Below are positions 38,301 to 50,300 of a stretch of DNA of 64,000 nt, piece by piece; within the stretch, counting starts at the first letter, position 1; each line of letters begins with the position of its first letter. A model generated the notes under the pieces. It had not been told where the DNA came from. It saw only the letters and a list, made by a program, of their open reading frames with translations, and made no database searches. The stretch is from Tomocerus qinae. Taxonomy: Eukaryota; Arthropoda; Collembola; Entomobryomorpha; Tomoceridae. The stretch spans positions 36,993,909 through 37,057,908 of the forward strand of contig CM034547.1 in NCBI GenBank assembly GCA_020055645.1. The letters run 5' to 3'. The translations under genes were made by a program, and so were the position numbers.

Positions 38301-41300
38301 AAACTCGAAACTAAAACTTTAGATTCAGTATCGTTTTACATAACATGTAGCACGTTGATTCAGTTCTAATAGTCACACTATAAAGTACAATTATATTGTA
38401 CAATAATCATAGCACAACTATACTATTAGCAAAATTGTAAGCATTTCAATAAACAAAGGCTCAGGATGACATTAACAAATGGGGGGCACGCTGAGGTGTA
38501 ATTTCACCGTGACTGTATCGCTCTTTGTCACTTTATTCTTTACTTATGGCTTTAACATGGAATGTTTTAGTCAAAATGAGGTTACTCTTACTTTTCTCTG
38601 CAGAAACTTTTGTTTGCACTACATTTAAGCATGTTTGCTAGTTTGTCCTATTCATTTATATCAGTTCCTTCAAAGCATCTGTATGCATACAATTTTCCTT
38701 TCTATACTGATACGGAAGTCAATGTACTTAATACGATGTAATACAACACTGTTGGAGCATTTTCTACTTTTGTCCTTAATGGCAAGGAAAACTAATAGCA
38801 TACGTATCGTGGCATACATAGTTTTCTTTACATTCAAGTGGAGAAAGCTATTAAACTTTGCAAACAAAAGAAGCGGCACAAGGAACCTTATACTTGATAT
38901 ATTACGCAGAGTAACGCTAACATAACCATACACATTCATTCTATCATGGCATAAAAATATTTTATAAGTGCATTGCTGGCTTTGCTGAAATGAAACGTAT
39001 AAAATTGAAAACGAAAGAATATTTTCGCAGTGAAATTGCACTTCCATTTAACATACATTCAGTGGCGTTAATTGTATCTTGACAATTTGAAGAATTACTG
39101 CTTTTACAATATCGGATGTAAAATCCTAATGCAGCATCGTGTGATGTACATCAAAGTCTGTATTCAGTAAAAGTGGCTTTCACCTGGGGAAGTCTTAAGC
39201 TTTCTTTAATGCAGGAAAAGTAGTATGAATCATCACTTTCTACACATCTTTTATTTTTTGTACTATAAATTCTCTTCACAAATTCAAACTTGTACAAGTT
39301 GACGGTTTTAACTTTTAGTAATATATCAATTTAAATATAGGTTAATTGATGTCAAGTAGTAAATATCACAAGCAAGAAATTAAACATTGAAATAATTTAA
39401 ATATATTTCATTAAAAGAACTGCCATTTATATAATTTAGATATTGAGTTTTTATAGTTTCTGTACACCCGTGTGAATAAATTTTGTAACCCACCTGTGAA
39501 AGAGTAGACTGTACAAATGATTATTGAATGAAGCGTCTATCTGAATGTTCCGTATTGATTCTTTTCATTAGGTAAAGTGGTTCAATTCTTACGAGCGTTT
39601 GGACTGTACCTGAGTTCCCTGGTTTTAATTTGCATCAGTTTGGATCGGTACGTGAAATCTAATTAATATATTTTATTAAATTATAATTAATTGGATGAAT
39701 TTAACGTGTAGTATTGTACAAATAAATTAGATACTATGCGATCGTGTACCCACTGCGGGTGATGAGTGCTTCAAAAAGAGTCAAATGGATGTTGGCAATT
39801 GCCTGGATCTCCGCGGCGGTGTGTGCTGTCCCACAGGTTGAATTTTATCTTTAAAATGTGCTCTGGTATGTAAAGTAATTCCCATTTCCTACTTGCGATG
39901 CATTTATTCAGATTCTTGCTTTCTTTCTTTAATGTCAGCAATATGTTCCCTATGTGTTTTACAAGTCACACATTTTTTGTGGGTATTCAGCGAAACGAAT
40001 TGCGATGGAACCCGAGAAAAGTTATGTACGTGTCGTGTCATTTGATATTTTTATTAGCTATATGGAGCCACTACTTGCTAGATTTACTTCAGACTCTTTC
40101 GCATTTCGTCTTACAATAATAAATGCAAACTTCTTTTCGCGATACCATTTGAAAAATAGTGAGCTACAAATTCATTCTTAATAAACTATGTACAAATGGA
40201 TGTAAAAAAGTAGCGACAATAGAGTAAAACAGTATTTATTTTTAGTTTTTAACTCACTTCCCCTGTTAGGAGATGGCTGCAATTTACTTAATAATGTTCC
40301 TTAAATCATGCTGATGTTGAACGAGGTGTTACTTGACTTTGTACGACGCACAGAACGAAAGTTACGTGAATTTTTAATTTTTTAACCCCACCCCTGAACA
40401 GGGGATGTGGCCAATCTTACCCATTCACGAACTCGATGTGTCTTTTGACCCTAGATTGCGTACAAAAAGTTTAAACGGATTATCTCGTTCTGTTCGAAAG
40501 TTATCGTGCTTACGGTCAGACAGATTGGTGATTCCTATAAAGCAGCTGCCGCTACTTAATAATATTACACTACTTTCGAGGCAGTGCATTTCTCCTACTT
40601 TTCCCTTATCGCTTCGTTTCTGCTATTCCCACACAATAGACTTGAATTATAACGACAGAAATTGCTTGCATTCCCAACATTGAGATCCATATATTATATG
40701 AATATCGGTGTGTAACAGCAGTGTAGACAGGGATGAGGCCTGAAAGAATTAGGTTATATCATACAACAACGTGTTATTATATTCTACGTCTTCTTCAGCT
40801 CTAGTTCTGAACGAATTGATGTGAAATACAAATCATCTCTATTCTAGATATGAAAAAGTCAACAGAAAAAAGGGATCGTTAAAATTCTTCCCGCCCCTCC
40901 ACTCTTTTTTCAGAGCAATGAGTATTCACAAGAAATGTATGTGATTGATGTTGAGATATCTGAGACGCTCATTTGCAGAGGGAATAAAAAAACGTACTTA
41001 ATATGTACAAACATGTGGACAGACGTCTTTTCAGTTTAACTGAAATACGAGAACTATTCTAGAGTCATGTCATACTTAATACAATAAATAGCAACAACGT
41101 GGGACAGTTTGCGTTGTTAGAAATGAATGTACTAATAAGTGCCATTTCTCTTTGCCAAAAAAACTTTGCTAAAATAGAAACTCTGTATATTTAGTACCCT
41201 ATCTACCCAAACCATAATCGTAATAGCTCGTAAGGACAAGTACTGCCTATGGAAATTCTAAGTTCTCATTACGCTATTTTGGTATATAGGTCATGGAAAT

Positions 41301-44300
41301 AAGTAATACTTTATTTTTTATATTATTTATATATCTTGTGATAAATATATTTTGTGATAAATATATCTTGTGATAAATATATCTTGTGATAAATATATCT
41401 TGTTCTAACTTGTTCTCTCCTATCTTGTTCTTATGATATATTAGTGTAGTATAGGAAGTACTTAGTACTATAACTATAGTTCCCTTTTATTTGACAGTCG
41501 TGTTCTTGGAAAAGACTCGAAAAGAACGAGCGATAAAAAAGCGAATTTTAGTGAAAATAGCATGTATCAATTTTTATTATCACTTTTATTTACATGTAAA
41601 TGTGTATGTTCCCTTACGTCATAAATAATATTGGGGGTGTTGAAAGGACATATCTGAATTGTCGTTGGGCATGGTGGTATGGGAGCCCGGTCCATGAGAG
41701 GGCCAACTTAATACCTAGATTTGTACAAACGAGTACGAAAGGAAGGATATGATTCAAAGCTAGTAGTCTAACCAGCATTTAATGAACTTCACCGAAACAT
41801 TAAGTGAGTATAACTGTGTCATATTATTCAATGATATTTGAAGGGCAAGTATACTTATTTGGTTCACAAACTGCACAAAGATGACTAATTTGGAGCAATT
41901 GTTCTAAATATAGACAGCTTCAAAAGTTCTGGATATAGTATCTAAGTGACCGTAAGAAATGTGACCGTTATCAACGCTGGAAACGTTTGATGTGAATAAT
42001 GTGGGCAACACAGTGTCGCATAACATGTAGTAAATGTACAGGGTGTACTATACATTTAGTACAGATTCTTCAACTTTTTCCGTTTAAATGAAATATCTCT
42101 TTTCTAACCCTCCATGTAAAGCTTTCACTCGAAAATAATATTTTTGTTGGGCTTAAATTGTGAAAGTCAAAAGAAACGTACATCTCACTGTTGGTATTTA
42201 TTTCTAAGATCCAACTATTTTAGAAGACTTTTTCGGTACTTTTTCTTATAAAATGTGTATCAATATTTTATTTATGGAAAATGTCTTCTGTGTCAAGTAC
42301 ATAACATCAGTAAATGGTTAGTAAAAGTGTCGCACAAGTCGCTTTTATATAATTATCAATATTTTCAATGACTCAATCACTTGGTGTCACCACAAATAAG
42401 ACACCACTGCACTGTCCCCCAGATGAGACTTATTATTTTCAATCTTATTACAAAATGATAATTGCCAAAGTTTATTTTATAAGATTTATAATAAAAAAAT
42501 TATGTAGAAATAAACGAAAACAACTTTGCTTTGCTTTTGTCTATTTGGAGCTGAAACCTTGTGCTTAATTGAGCTAAGCACAAAAACACAACAAGTTATA
42601 AAATCCTTATAAATAAAATTTGTGTCTATTTAACCCATGAAATAAATATCGCAGACAAGATTTATTTTTTATGTTCGTAAACCAGTGTAAATAGGTCTCT
42701 TCGAATTTTCACTTTCTCTGTGAATGTGTGGATATATAGGTCTGGTCAGTCAAAAGGATTGGAACTTAACTATATTTAGGTAGTTGATTATTTGTACCTA
42801 CATCAAAACTTCTAAAAGGACAGTTTGGACAGGAATGTGATTGTGTTGGGCTGCAGTGTATTAACTACGTGGAATTTGTTTTTGTCTCATTATGCAATTT
42901 ATTTGTTTACACATTACCTTTTTCATTTGAATATTTATGATAGCCTTGATAGTATATAGCATAATATAAATGTGTAGATGTGCTCATAGCATTTTCTCCT
43001 TCCGTATGCTCTATGAAACTTTCACTACTACAAAATAAAAGTTCTTGACACATTATAAAATACTCAGTCATGAAGAATGTTGAAGTTAGAAAAAGATCCA
43101 CACGTGTCTGTTTTGTGTGATACATAGTTATAGCTTTGTAGTTGGCAACTTTTATTGAAACTGAATTGTGGTTTGGTGAAAGTTGAAGAAAATTTAATAT
43201 GAAATTACAATGGGGAAAGGGAAAGTATTTTTTCAGAGGAAAGTATTCCTTTTTATATCGAATGGGGTCTTTACACGATAGGTAACAAAACATTCAAATG
43301 GTTTTTAACAGGAACGTCAAAAATCCTTAAAAGGTCAGGCTTCGAATGTTTTCTGACCATCAAAAGTATTTTGTAGTAATAATAACGTTGACAGAAACAT
43401 TTTCAATGCATTGAAGGACATCGGTGAATCCTTTATACATTTCACATTCTTCATCGTAAACGTAGCTATTTGTCCACCACTAAAATTAATTCGATTTAAT
43501 AGTTGATTCTGCACAGAAGGGTATAACATATTTGGGTGTTGTGGGGGGGGCGCGTTGTGGGGGAGAATGTTTTAAGCAAGAACCCTGTAGATCACTTGTG
43601 GATTCCACTTCACTGCAGTCAAACACATTCATGGAATTGAATTGTACAAAAACACTTTCATCTGAATCGAAATGCCATTCAACAAGCGTATAAAGTAAAA
43701 ACGAAAGATGAAGGTTGGACATTAAACCACAAAGCCATTTGACTCTACTTTTATTATTGTGTGCCATCCTTGAAACTGCACAATCAGGGGACTTGGCTGG
43801 CTTTATGGAGAAAAGAATTCTTTGAATTTGAAGGGAGCTTTTCACTTAGTCGGTGACTGACTGTGGGCGATAGCGGGACATTACTACGTGTATTCTCTGT
43901 TACTCCGTAATTTGACCATGTGAACGGATCTCAAGGGAAATAAAGTGTAGATAGGAAAATCCTTTACGATCCTCCGGAAGGAAACATTGACTTTGCTGCT
44001 GACTCTGAAACTGAGAAAGGAGAACCCATAACATTTCATTACTTTTCAACTATTGCACTACACTGTATTTTGTCATTTTGGCAAACCTTAACCAAATACA
44101 CTCTTGTAACTTGAACCGAGTAAGACCTAAATAGTTCCAAATTCTAAAATGTAATTGAGTGTCCTCGATATCCTCATACTACAATTCTATGCTTAGCTTT
44201 TGCCATTCCTTTTCTTCTCCTCATGTCAATGCAGAATTACTTGTTCATCGTACTGTTGTGTACACTAATGTGTATGGAATTTGTTTGATGATGTACCCTT

Positions 44301-47300
44301 TTAAGTATATGTTACGACTATATAAGACCGACCAGTATCATATGGGATGGGTCTTCCACATGTAATTACGTTAACCTAAGTAGAGAAATGACTGTTGACT
44401 TTTTGCCAGCAAAATTGAACACCGACGGAAGAAACTACATAGACTTTACCTCCACCAAATGACCTTTCATGTAGTTTCCCTGGTTAGATTTCCTCTTGAG
44501 TACACCCAATGGTCAAACCGAAGCAATTTTGAGCTCATTATACCTCTCTTTGTTTACCTACATTACTCACATTACTATTGGTACCTTACGGGTACATGAT
44601 AATTCCTTTGTGACTCCCATTATACTGCACTATCAAAGTACGCAATTCGTTTTTCCCATCTGTTTAATTGAAGTTAATGTGCGGAAACTGCAGTCGTTGC
44701 AGGAAGAAACTTTTATTGGTTTTAGATGCCAAATGTCAACATGTGGTGCAACAGCTCATTAAATAATTGGGCAGGTAAAGAGGTCATAGAAAGTGAAGTC
44801 TGATTTAAATGTTGGAATTAAGTTTACATAAGTGAACATTTCCACTTAAATTGTTCTGCCGCATTAATACATCACGATTAAAACTTCCTGATATTGCATA
44901 TTACATTGGCAGTTGGAATTAAAATTCGTGGAAAACGTTGTTGAGAATGAACTGTTTATATCGCACCAAGTTATGTAGATATATGGATATGAAATCAGTG
45001 AGGTAGTAACTTCATTAATTGCCTTGGTTAATTAATCGTTTCTAATCATCTAGGATGTCCCTCTGTGCTACGCTCACGAATCAGAGGCAATTTAATTGGA
45101 TCGGTATGTCCCTTCACATCCGACAAATATATGAGTGTAAAGTCAAATAAATCAATGAATATGGAGATAGAGAATTCTAAGTTGTAAGTGTAGGATCCCA
45201 ATTATTTACTTCAGTGCCGTCCCATTCGGGGAGTCTGAAATGACATGGCTTCCCTCTTAGCTTGTTGACTTAGAATGAATGCGCAGTTTTCACTTGTGTC
45301 AAAATGATGAAAAACCGAAAAAGCGTTTGGTGCAGAAGTCGATTTGTAGAAGGTTTGGTCTGAGATTATGCACTCTTTGGTTTATTGACATGAAAATAAA
45401 AGTGTCAGAGATATTTGCATACATTAGAATAGCTAAGTTGAAAGACGTGCTCTCAGCTGACGCAGAAGGATAACCAATTCGTCTGTGCATCAACTAAGAT
45501 TTAGCATTTCTAATCTTAGAAAATAGAAGTTGAAGAGAGGTTTCCGTCTTACATTTGAATACATTAATAGTGGAATGGAGTGCTCGGATTATACTTCCTG
45601 TGAAAGAACTATAGTATAAACAAAAGTATACCCACCTTTCCCTTTCCACTGTATATAGTTGGAGAAAGCAATCTAAATGACATACCAACAGCGTTCTACT
45701 TATGTAGTAGGCAGACACTCAGACAGAGTAGAAGTTAGTGCAGACCGGAGATAAGTAGCAAGCACCTTCTCTCTGGAGCGTCTCTACTTGCGTCTCTACT
45801 TTATTTGATACTACTTGGCTGTATGGATCGAGTATACAGGTACAGCATTATTAGGGAAAAGTTGAGTGTGGGGTCTGAAATAATGTAATAATAATAATAG
45901 TGAGAAACTTTCCTCGAACTATTTATTTTGTAACATGGGTAGTCTTGACTCGTAATTACATATTTATGTAGGTACCTGTTCACGCTACAATGTTGTGCTC
46001 TTGTCTATTACAGTGCATTATCTTCCAAGTGGAGACCCATCCTTACTTCAAAGAATTTAAGCAATGCACAAGCATTTGGCTGGGCCCCAATGCAGAGCTG
46101 GCTAACACGGCACTTTCCCTTTCCATCATGTACTTCTTCCCTTTGGTCGTCATCATTTTCTCCTATGGGAACATCCTTCATAAAATATCCAAGGAGGTAC
46201 ATGGAGGCACAGGTGACAAACTATGCTGTATTAATTATTTACTAGTACTTGGCTAAGTCCGTCAATACCTACACATAGATGTGTAGGGAGGGTATGAATT
46301 ACATAGTTTGTTGAAATTAATAAAATCTTTAACTCTTATAATAATATTATATACACTTCGGTTCTGTTGACATTAACAAAGCAAAAACTGGAGTGAAAAA
46401 AGTCAACAAATAGTAAAAAATCCCTTTTCCTTTCCAAAGCCATTTTTTGTCTTTCACTGTCACTAATCGCCAACCATTAATTACATTGTCATTTCACTTT
46501 GCAAGTTAGTCATGTGTGTATATTGTGCTTCAGCCAGGGCAATGACTTTGTTGCATTCAGAGAGGCAAGAATGGACTGTTTTTTACTCCATGCGCTGCAC
46601 TTACAACATACTAAAACTGCTATTGGGATGCGGATGGTGACTTCTCCGTGAATTATGTCTTAATATCTTTTTGTACTTTTTTTTAGATGACAGAGAGACC
46701 CAATTTCTTCGAAGAAACGACTCTTCACTAATTGGCAGAGCTAGAATTCGTACACTTAAACTCACGATTGTTATCGTAGTAGTATTTTTATTTTGCTGGA
46801 CTCCTTATGTCGTTATTTCCATGTGGTGAGTCAAGCTCAGATATGCATTTATGTATTGCAAGTTTTCTATAAGCTGTATAAACAGCATTTAAATATACGT
46901 TCTATGTGGTGAAAGTTTTAATTGGTCTCAATAAGCTGATGTGTGGGCTTAATGGAATTATTTATCAGTGATGCCTGTTATGCTTTGCAGTTACAATATT
47001 ATCTACGTTTCTTATAAAGTTATAAGTAATCCAATGCTTTGTGTTTGATTCCTTAGGCACATGATTGACAGAAAATCTGCAGAGAAAGTAAACGGTTACA
47101 TTCAAGACTCATTATTTATTATGGCAGTGGCTAATTCAACTTTTAAGTAATTAACGTTTTTGAATTCTAAATAGAAGTTTAACTCTTAGCAATAGCATAA
47201 TCACAATATATATGTAAGGTAAATCAAACGCTTGACCTTTAAAAATCGTTTAAATTAAAGTAATGATGTATTTTACAGTCCTATCGTCTATGGATTGTTT

Positions 47301-47378
47301 CACCGCAAAGGAAGGGCAAGACCTGGAGTAACTAGTGTCTCAAGAGCTTGTACTGGAACAACGGGTGCCGATATTTAA
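29387..47378 (+). CDS. Rhodopsin-class GPCR, AKH/ACP/GnRH receptor-like, gene 1
   Basis: Predicted plasma-membrane neuropeptide receptor. Seven coding exons: 29387-29792, 39572-39647, 39731-39836, 46014-46212, 46687-46825, 47057-47146 and 47279-47378, all with GT-AG introns and one open frame of 371 aa. The start context is GCCGCCATGA. The extracellular N-terminus (about 64 aa) has sequons at N2, N29 and N38. Landmarks: GN in TM1 (N80), HLSIAD in TM2 (D109), WYIGDFAC before TM3 (C136), [23 protein letters not shown] at the end of TM4, [13 protein letters not shown] in the second extracellular loop (C214), [10 protein letters not shown] in TM5, [14 protein letters not shown] in TM6 and ANSTFNPIVYG in TM7. 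The DRYYA...PL and VE[ST]HP...QC blocks fit the AKH/ACP/corazonin/GnRH receptor group; the ligand is undecided. The tail is short. Most of the 18-kb span is introns 1 and 3. Confidence 0.87.
31303..31606. repeat. TGGCC-rich degenerate foldback
   Basis: Runs of TGGCCAAA- and TTTGGCCA-type words occur on both strands. AAAATGGCCAAAAAT near 31418-31435 is complementary to ATTTTTGGCCATTTTGACC near 31496-31516. AGTGTTC at 31345 and GAACACT near 31588 are inverted near the outer ends. A 10-bp direct repeat, CCAGAATTAG, occurs at 31337-31346 and 31597-31606. It looks like a decayed TIR or foldback element; the family is unknown. Confidence 0.5.
32169..33176. mobile_element. Non-autonomous hAT-type element with 8-bp TSD
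   Basis: The element begins CACAGTTGG and ends CCAACTGTG, and is flanked by an exact 8-bp duplication ATTAATAT at 32161-32168 and 33177-33184. An 8-bp TSD with CA...TG termini is typical of the hAT superfamily. The 1008-bp interior has no transposase. It is filled with CCTCAC/ACCTCA words on the plus strand, which switch to the complementary TGAGG sense near the right end (about 33117-33162). Such repeated words could be binding sites for a hAT transposase acting in trans (inference). Confidence 0.85.
33448..33572. repeat. 125-bp palindromic foldback element
   Basis: Left arm 33448-33479 (TTTTCTGAATCCGAATTGAA...) and right arm 33541-33572 (...TTTAATTCGGATTCAGAAAAC) are inverted copies over 32 bp with a single evident mismatch. 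The spacer is itself partly palindromic (CAATATAAT against ATTATATT). It resembles a very short MITE; no clear target duplication is seen. Confidence 0.75.
33582..33610. repeat. Perfect 14-bp hairpin
   Basis: AAGAGAAGATGAAA (33582-33595) is followed after one base by its exact inverted complement (33597-33610), ten bases beyond the preceding foldback. It may be part of the same element or an independent palindrome. Confidence 0.7.
35734..35843 (+). repeat. 110-nt near-perfect hairpin in intron 1
   Basis: Arm 35734-35780 pairs with arm 35797/35798-35843 at 41 of about 47 positions, leaving a 17-nt loop (35781-35797). Mismatches cluster around AAGGCCA / CTGACAT in mid-stem. The stem is long and regular enough to form a pre-miRNA-like or hpRNA-like fold in the receptor pre-mRNA, but equally could be a tiny MITE. 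No conserved miRNA seed is recognised. Confidence 0.6.
39837..46013 (+). other. Intron 3 of GPCR gene 1 (6.2 kb)
   Basis: Donor CAG|GTTGAA and acceptor CTATTACAG, phase 0, between the TM4 PQ and the second extracellular loop. It contains a 16-bp tandem repeat (41330-41403) and short unsupported frames on both strands. No alternative exon seen. Confidence 0.7.
41330..41403 (+). repeat. 16-bp tandem repeat, about 4.6 copies
   Basis: The unit TATATCTTGTGATAAA occurs at 41330, 41346 (one C to T change), 41362 and 41378, and partially at 41394. It is A+T-rich, within intron 3 of GPCR gene 1. Confidence 0.9.
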
Positions 47379-50300
47379 TAATTTAGGGGTATTTGAAAAC
47401 CCTTCAGCTATTTATAGAACCCATCATGAGTTTATATTTCTTTTATTTTTGCTACATGGAAGATGCTATATTATCGGTAACAAATGTCCCAAACTGATAC
47501 AGTCCCTATTTAGTGTATCCAAAGTCTAGAATCCACGATAGGAATTCGGTAAAAATTACTTCGAAGATGAAAACCGGACGAGAACGTGTAATAATTAAAC
47601 ATAACCTACAAAGTACCTATACTATTCCTTATTAGTTACGTCTATTTCTAGATCAGCGAATATACGTAAATATCAAAATTATGCAAATTGAGTTACACCA
47701 AACCTTCAACAGGTAACATGATATGATAAACCTCTCCGTAATAACTTCATTTAGGTCAATTAGGTAATAAGATATAACATAATAAGAAACCTTCTAAGGG
47801 AAATTAGGTAAGTGCTCTAGTTCTAATGAATGTTTGCTAGATTACCCCAAAATAATCCACAATGTATAAATGAAAGTTCATTGTAGCTGAAACAGATAAT
47901 GTTATTTGATATTCATGTAGGTTTTGTAGACACAGGCATCATTAGCAAACTACACTACAGAATATGTGTAGTGCAGATAGTAATATCCATGATGTGCAAA
48001 TATATCTATAAGTACCTTGAGTGTTTACACAACCTAAGTATCTCCATTCCTAGTATACAATGTTTATTAATTCTACTATAGTAATTGTAATCTTTGCTTG
48101 TGGCATGTGAAGTTATTCTGAATATAAATAATAATACTATCTTCTAGTTAGGCATAATAATTAAAGAAACATAAGCTAAACCATGATCACAATAATTGTT
48201 ATACTTGTGCATAGGTGCGACTCATACATATATAAATATATGAGTTATGACATTTAGTATTTATAAATATAATATCACTACAATTTCTGTATTACAGCAT
48301 TACAAGTGGAATCTTATAGTGCACATTATTGTGCATACTAAATATGTACGTGGTGTCCGTATTTGCAGTACGCATAAGGAATAATATTCAGTCTGTATAT
48401 TAGTGAACTCCGTATAGAGACTACTTACTTGCGGCTCTAATATATTTTATGACTCGCATGTTGTTAGACGATATATAATATGATGCTAGGTTAGTAATAA
48501 TACGTAGACTGCCAAGGTTAGAGATCGAGTAAATACTTTGCTATCCGATTGTGCATGCTAACCCAGCAAAGCGAATAGAATTTGGTAAGCTCATCGATTG
48601 TGATCCTCAAAACCGAGTTAGACCGTTTATCAAACCAAGCGTATGGAAACAAATTCCAGCGAAACAAGTGAAACTACTTGAGCTCTTCAATTGCAAGGGG
48701 GATTTGTATGTCTAGGAGAGAGATAGAAGGTTGGCATTCTATAGAGAAAGCTAACAAATTGTTATCGTTAATATTTACTCCATGTGAATGCGGATTTTCT
48801 TTCATTAACCAAACTAATCACTCAAGTTGGAAAATTAACTACCCAGATCAAGTGAAGTATAGTTGAAGTGTCGGGAAACAAATCAGCCCATAATGTTGGA
48901 TCATCTATTCAAAATGTCACAGCATCTAACTTGGGTTCGTATCATTAAATTATATTCAGTGAAACTCTCTCATTTATGTGTTACATGGTTTTTGTGGCAA
49001 GAAATTGTATACTCATAAGTAAATAAAATACATCCTCATTGAGTTAGACTACATGCAATTACCGAACAAGGTGGAAACACTATTAAACTGAAATAAAGTC
49101 TACATAGACCGTCCGAACAGTTGAATAGTTTGTTATGATTCATTTCTTTACAGTATTTGCACAATTGCATATACTCAACTCGTTTTTCCTAAAGATAGTA
49201 ATTAAATGTGAATTTGGTAAATTATAGTGGAGTAAATTGCTGTCTCAACAGTTAGTGCATTAAATGAATGTGGATGGATTGTGGCGATTGTAATGACATT
49301 TTAATTGCGAGGAACGCTGGGAGGCAACTAAAATTGTTTTTGGTATACGATAAATGTCTTTTGTGAATGTTGCGGCTTTAGCATGTGCACTTGTATCAAA
49401 ACGTACACAGTATCACGTTGGAATAACCTCAAGGCGAAAAATAATTAAGTAGAAAATCATTAACCCCTTTACATCCTAACAATTAGAATTTCTACCACTA
49501 TATATAGCTGTTTCCCAACTTTATTTTATACATCAGTCATAAAGCTGAAAGATCAAATGCCCAAATAAATTATTTCATGTATATGCATACATGTCTTTGT
49601 GTTGTGGGTCATTAACTTGCTATACCTCAAACGATCACACAAGCATCATATCAAATATCATAGCGTGATGACCGATGCCTAAGTTTTGTAATGTAAACAA
49701 GTGACAAAAGTAAAATTAGCTACGTCAATTTGTAATTGTAAGAACGTATTTCTCTCCCTTTAGCAAGTTTCTGTATCTACTACAATGGGTATCTACTATG
49801 ATTCCTATAAAGAAAGTCCCATCGCATTCAATCGTATTCATTTTGCTCAAGGGGTTCAATAAGGCAGATACACGGGAGTGTTTTGAAGGAAAAGGCAAAT
49901 AGTCAAAGTGTACAAGTATACACCTAATGAGCAAACCCATTAATATGTATAGACTGTAGAATTTTAATCTTATTTCGTGTTTGATTTTGAATTATTTAAA
50001 TTAGTGAAGCAGAAAACAATTAAAAAGACGAGAATAGTGAAAGCTTTTCGTAGAATTTTCCTGTAAGGGTTTGTAACTTCCATGAGTTTCATCCAGCATT
50101 TGTATCCATAAATCTCAGTCAGTGAATGAAGACTAGACTGGTGACTAGACTCATCCTATGCTCCATTTCAAGTCAATCAATGAGAACGAAAACGCATTTC
50201 ATCAGTGTATATCTTCTGCTGTGGGAAAGTCATATCTCATCTCGCATGGCAGATCCAATATTATAACGGGCTGACAAGGTAGATAGGTCCCTTCATAGGC

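Larger units (their letters stand above)
29793..39571 (+). other. Intron 1 of GPCR gene 1 (9.8 kb)
   Basis: Donor T|GTGAGT after the first base of the TM3 Cys codon, acceptor TTCATTAG at 39571, phase 1. The intron hosts a foldback (about 31303-31606), a hAT-type element (32169-33176), palindromes at 33448-33610, a 110-nt hairpin (35734-35843) and a doubtful LINE-like fragment near 36840-36980. No alternative exon is supported. Confidence 0.75.

Noticed and set aside
38670..39047. 125-codon minus-strand frame
   Set aside because: Lies within intron 1 of GPCR gene 1, with no known motif; its length is within chance for this much A+T-rich sequence.
43486..43845. 119-codon minus-strand frame in intron 3 of GPCR gene 1
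   Set aside because: No domain recognised and no splice partners; treated as a chance frame.
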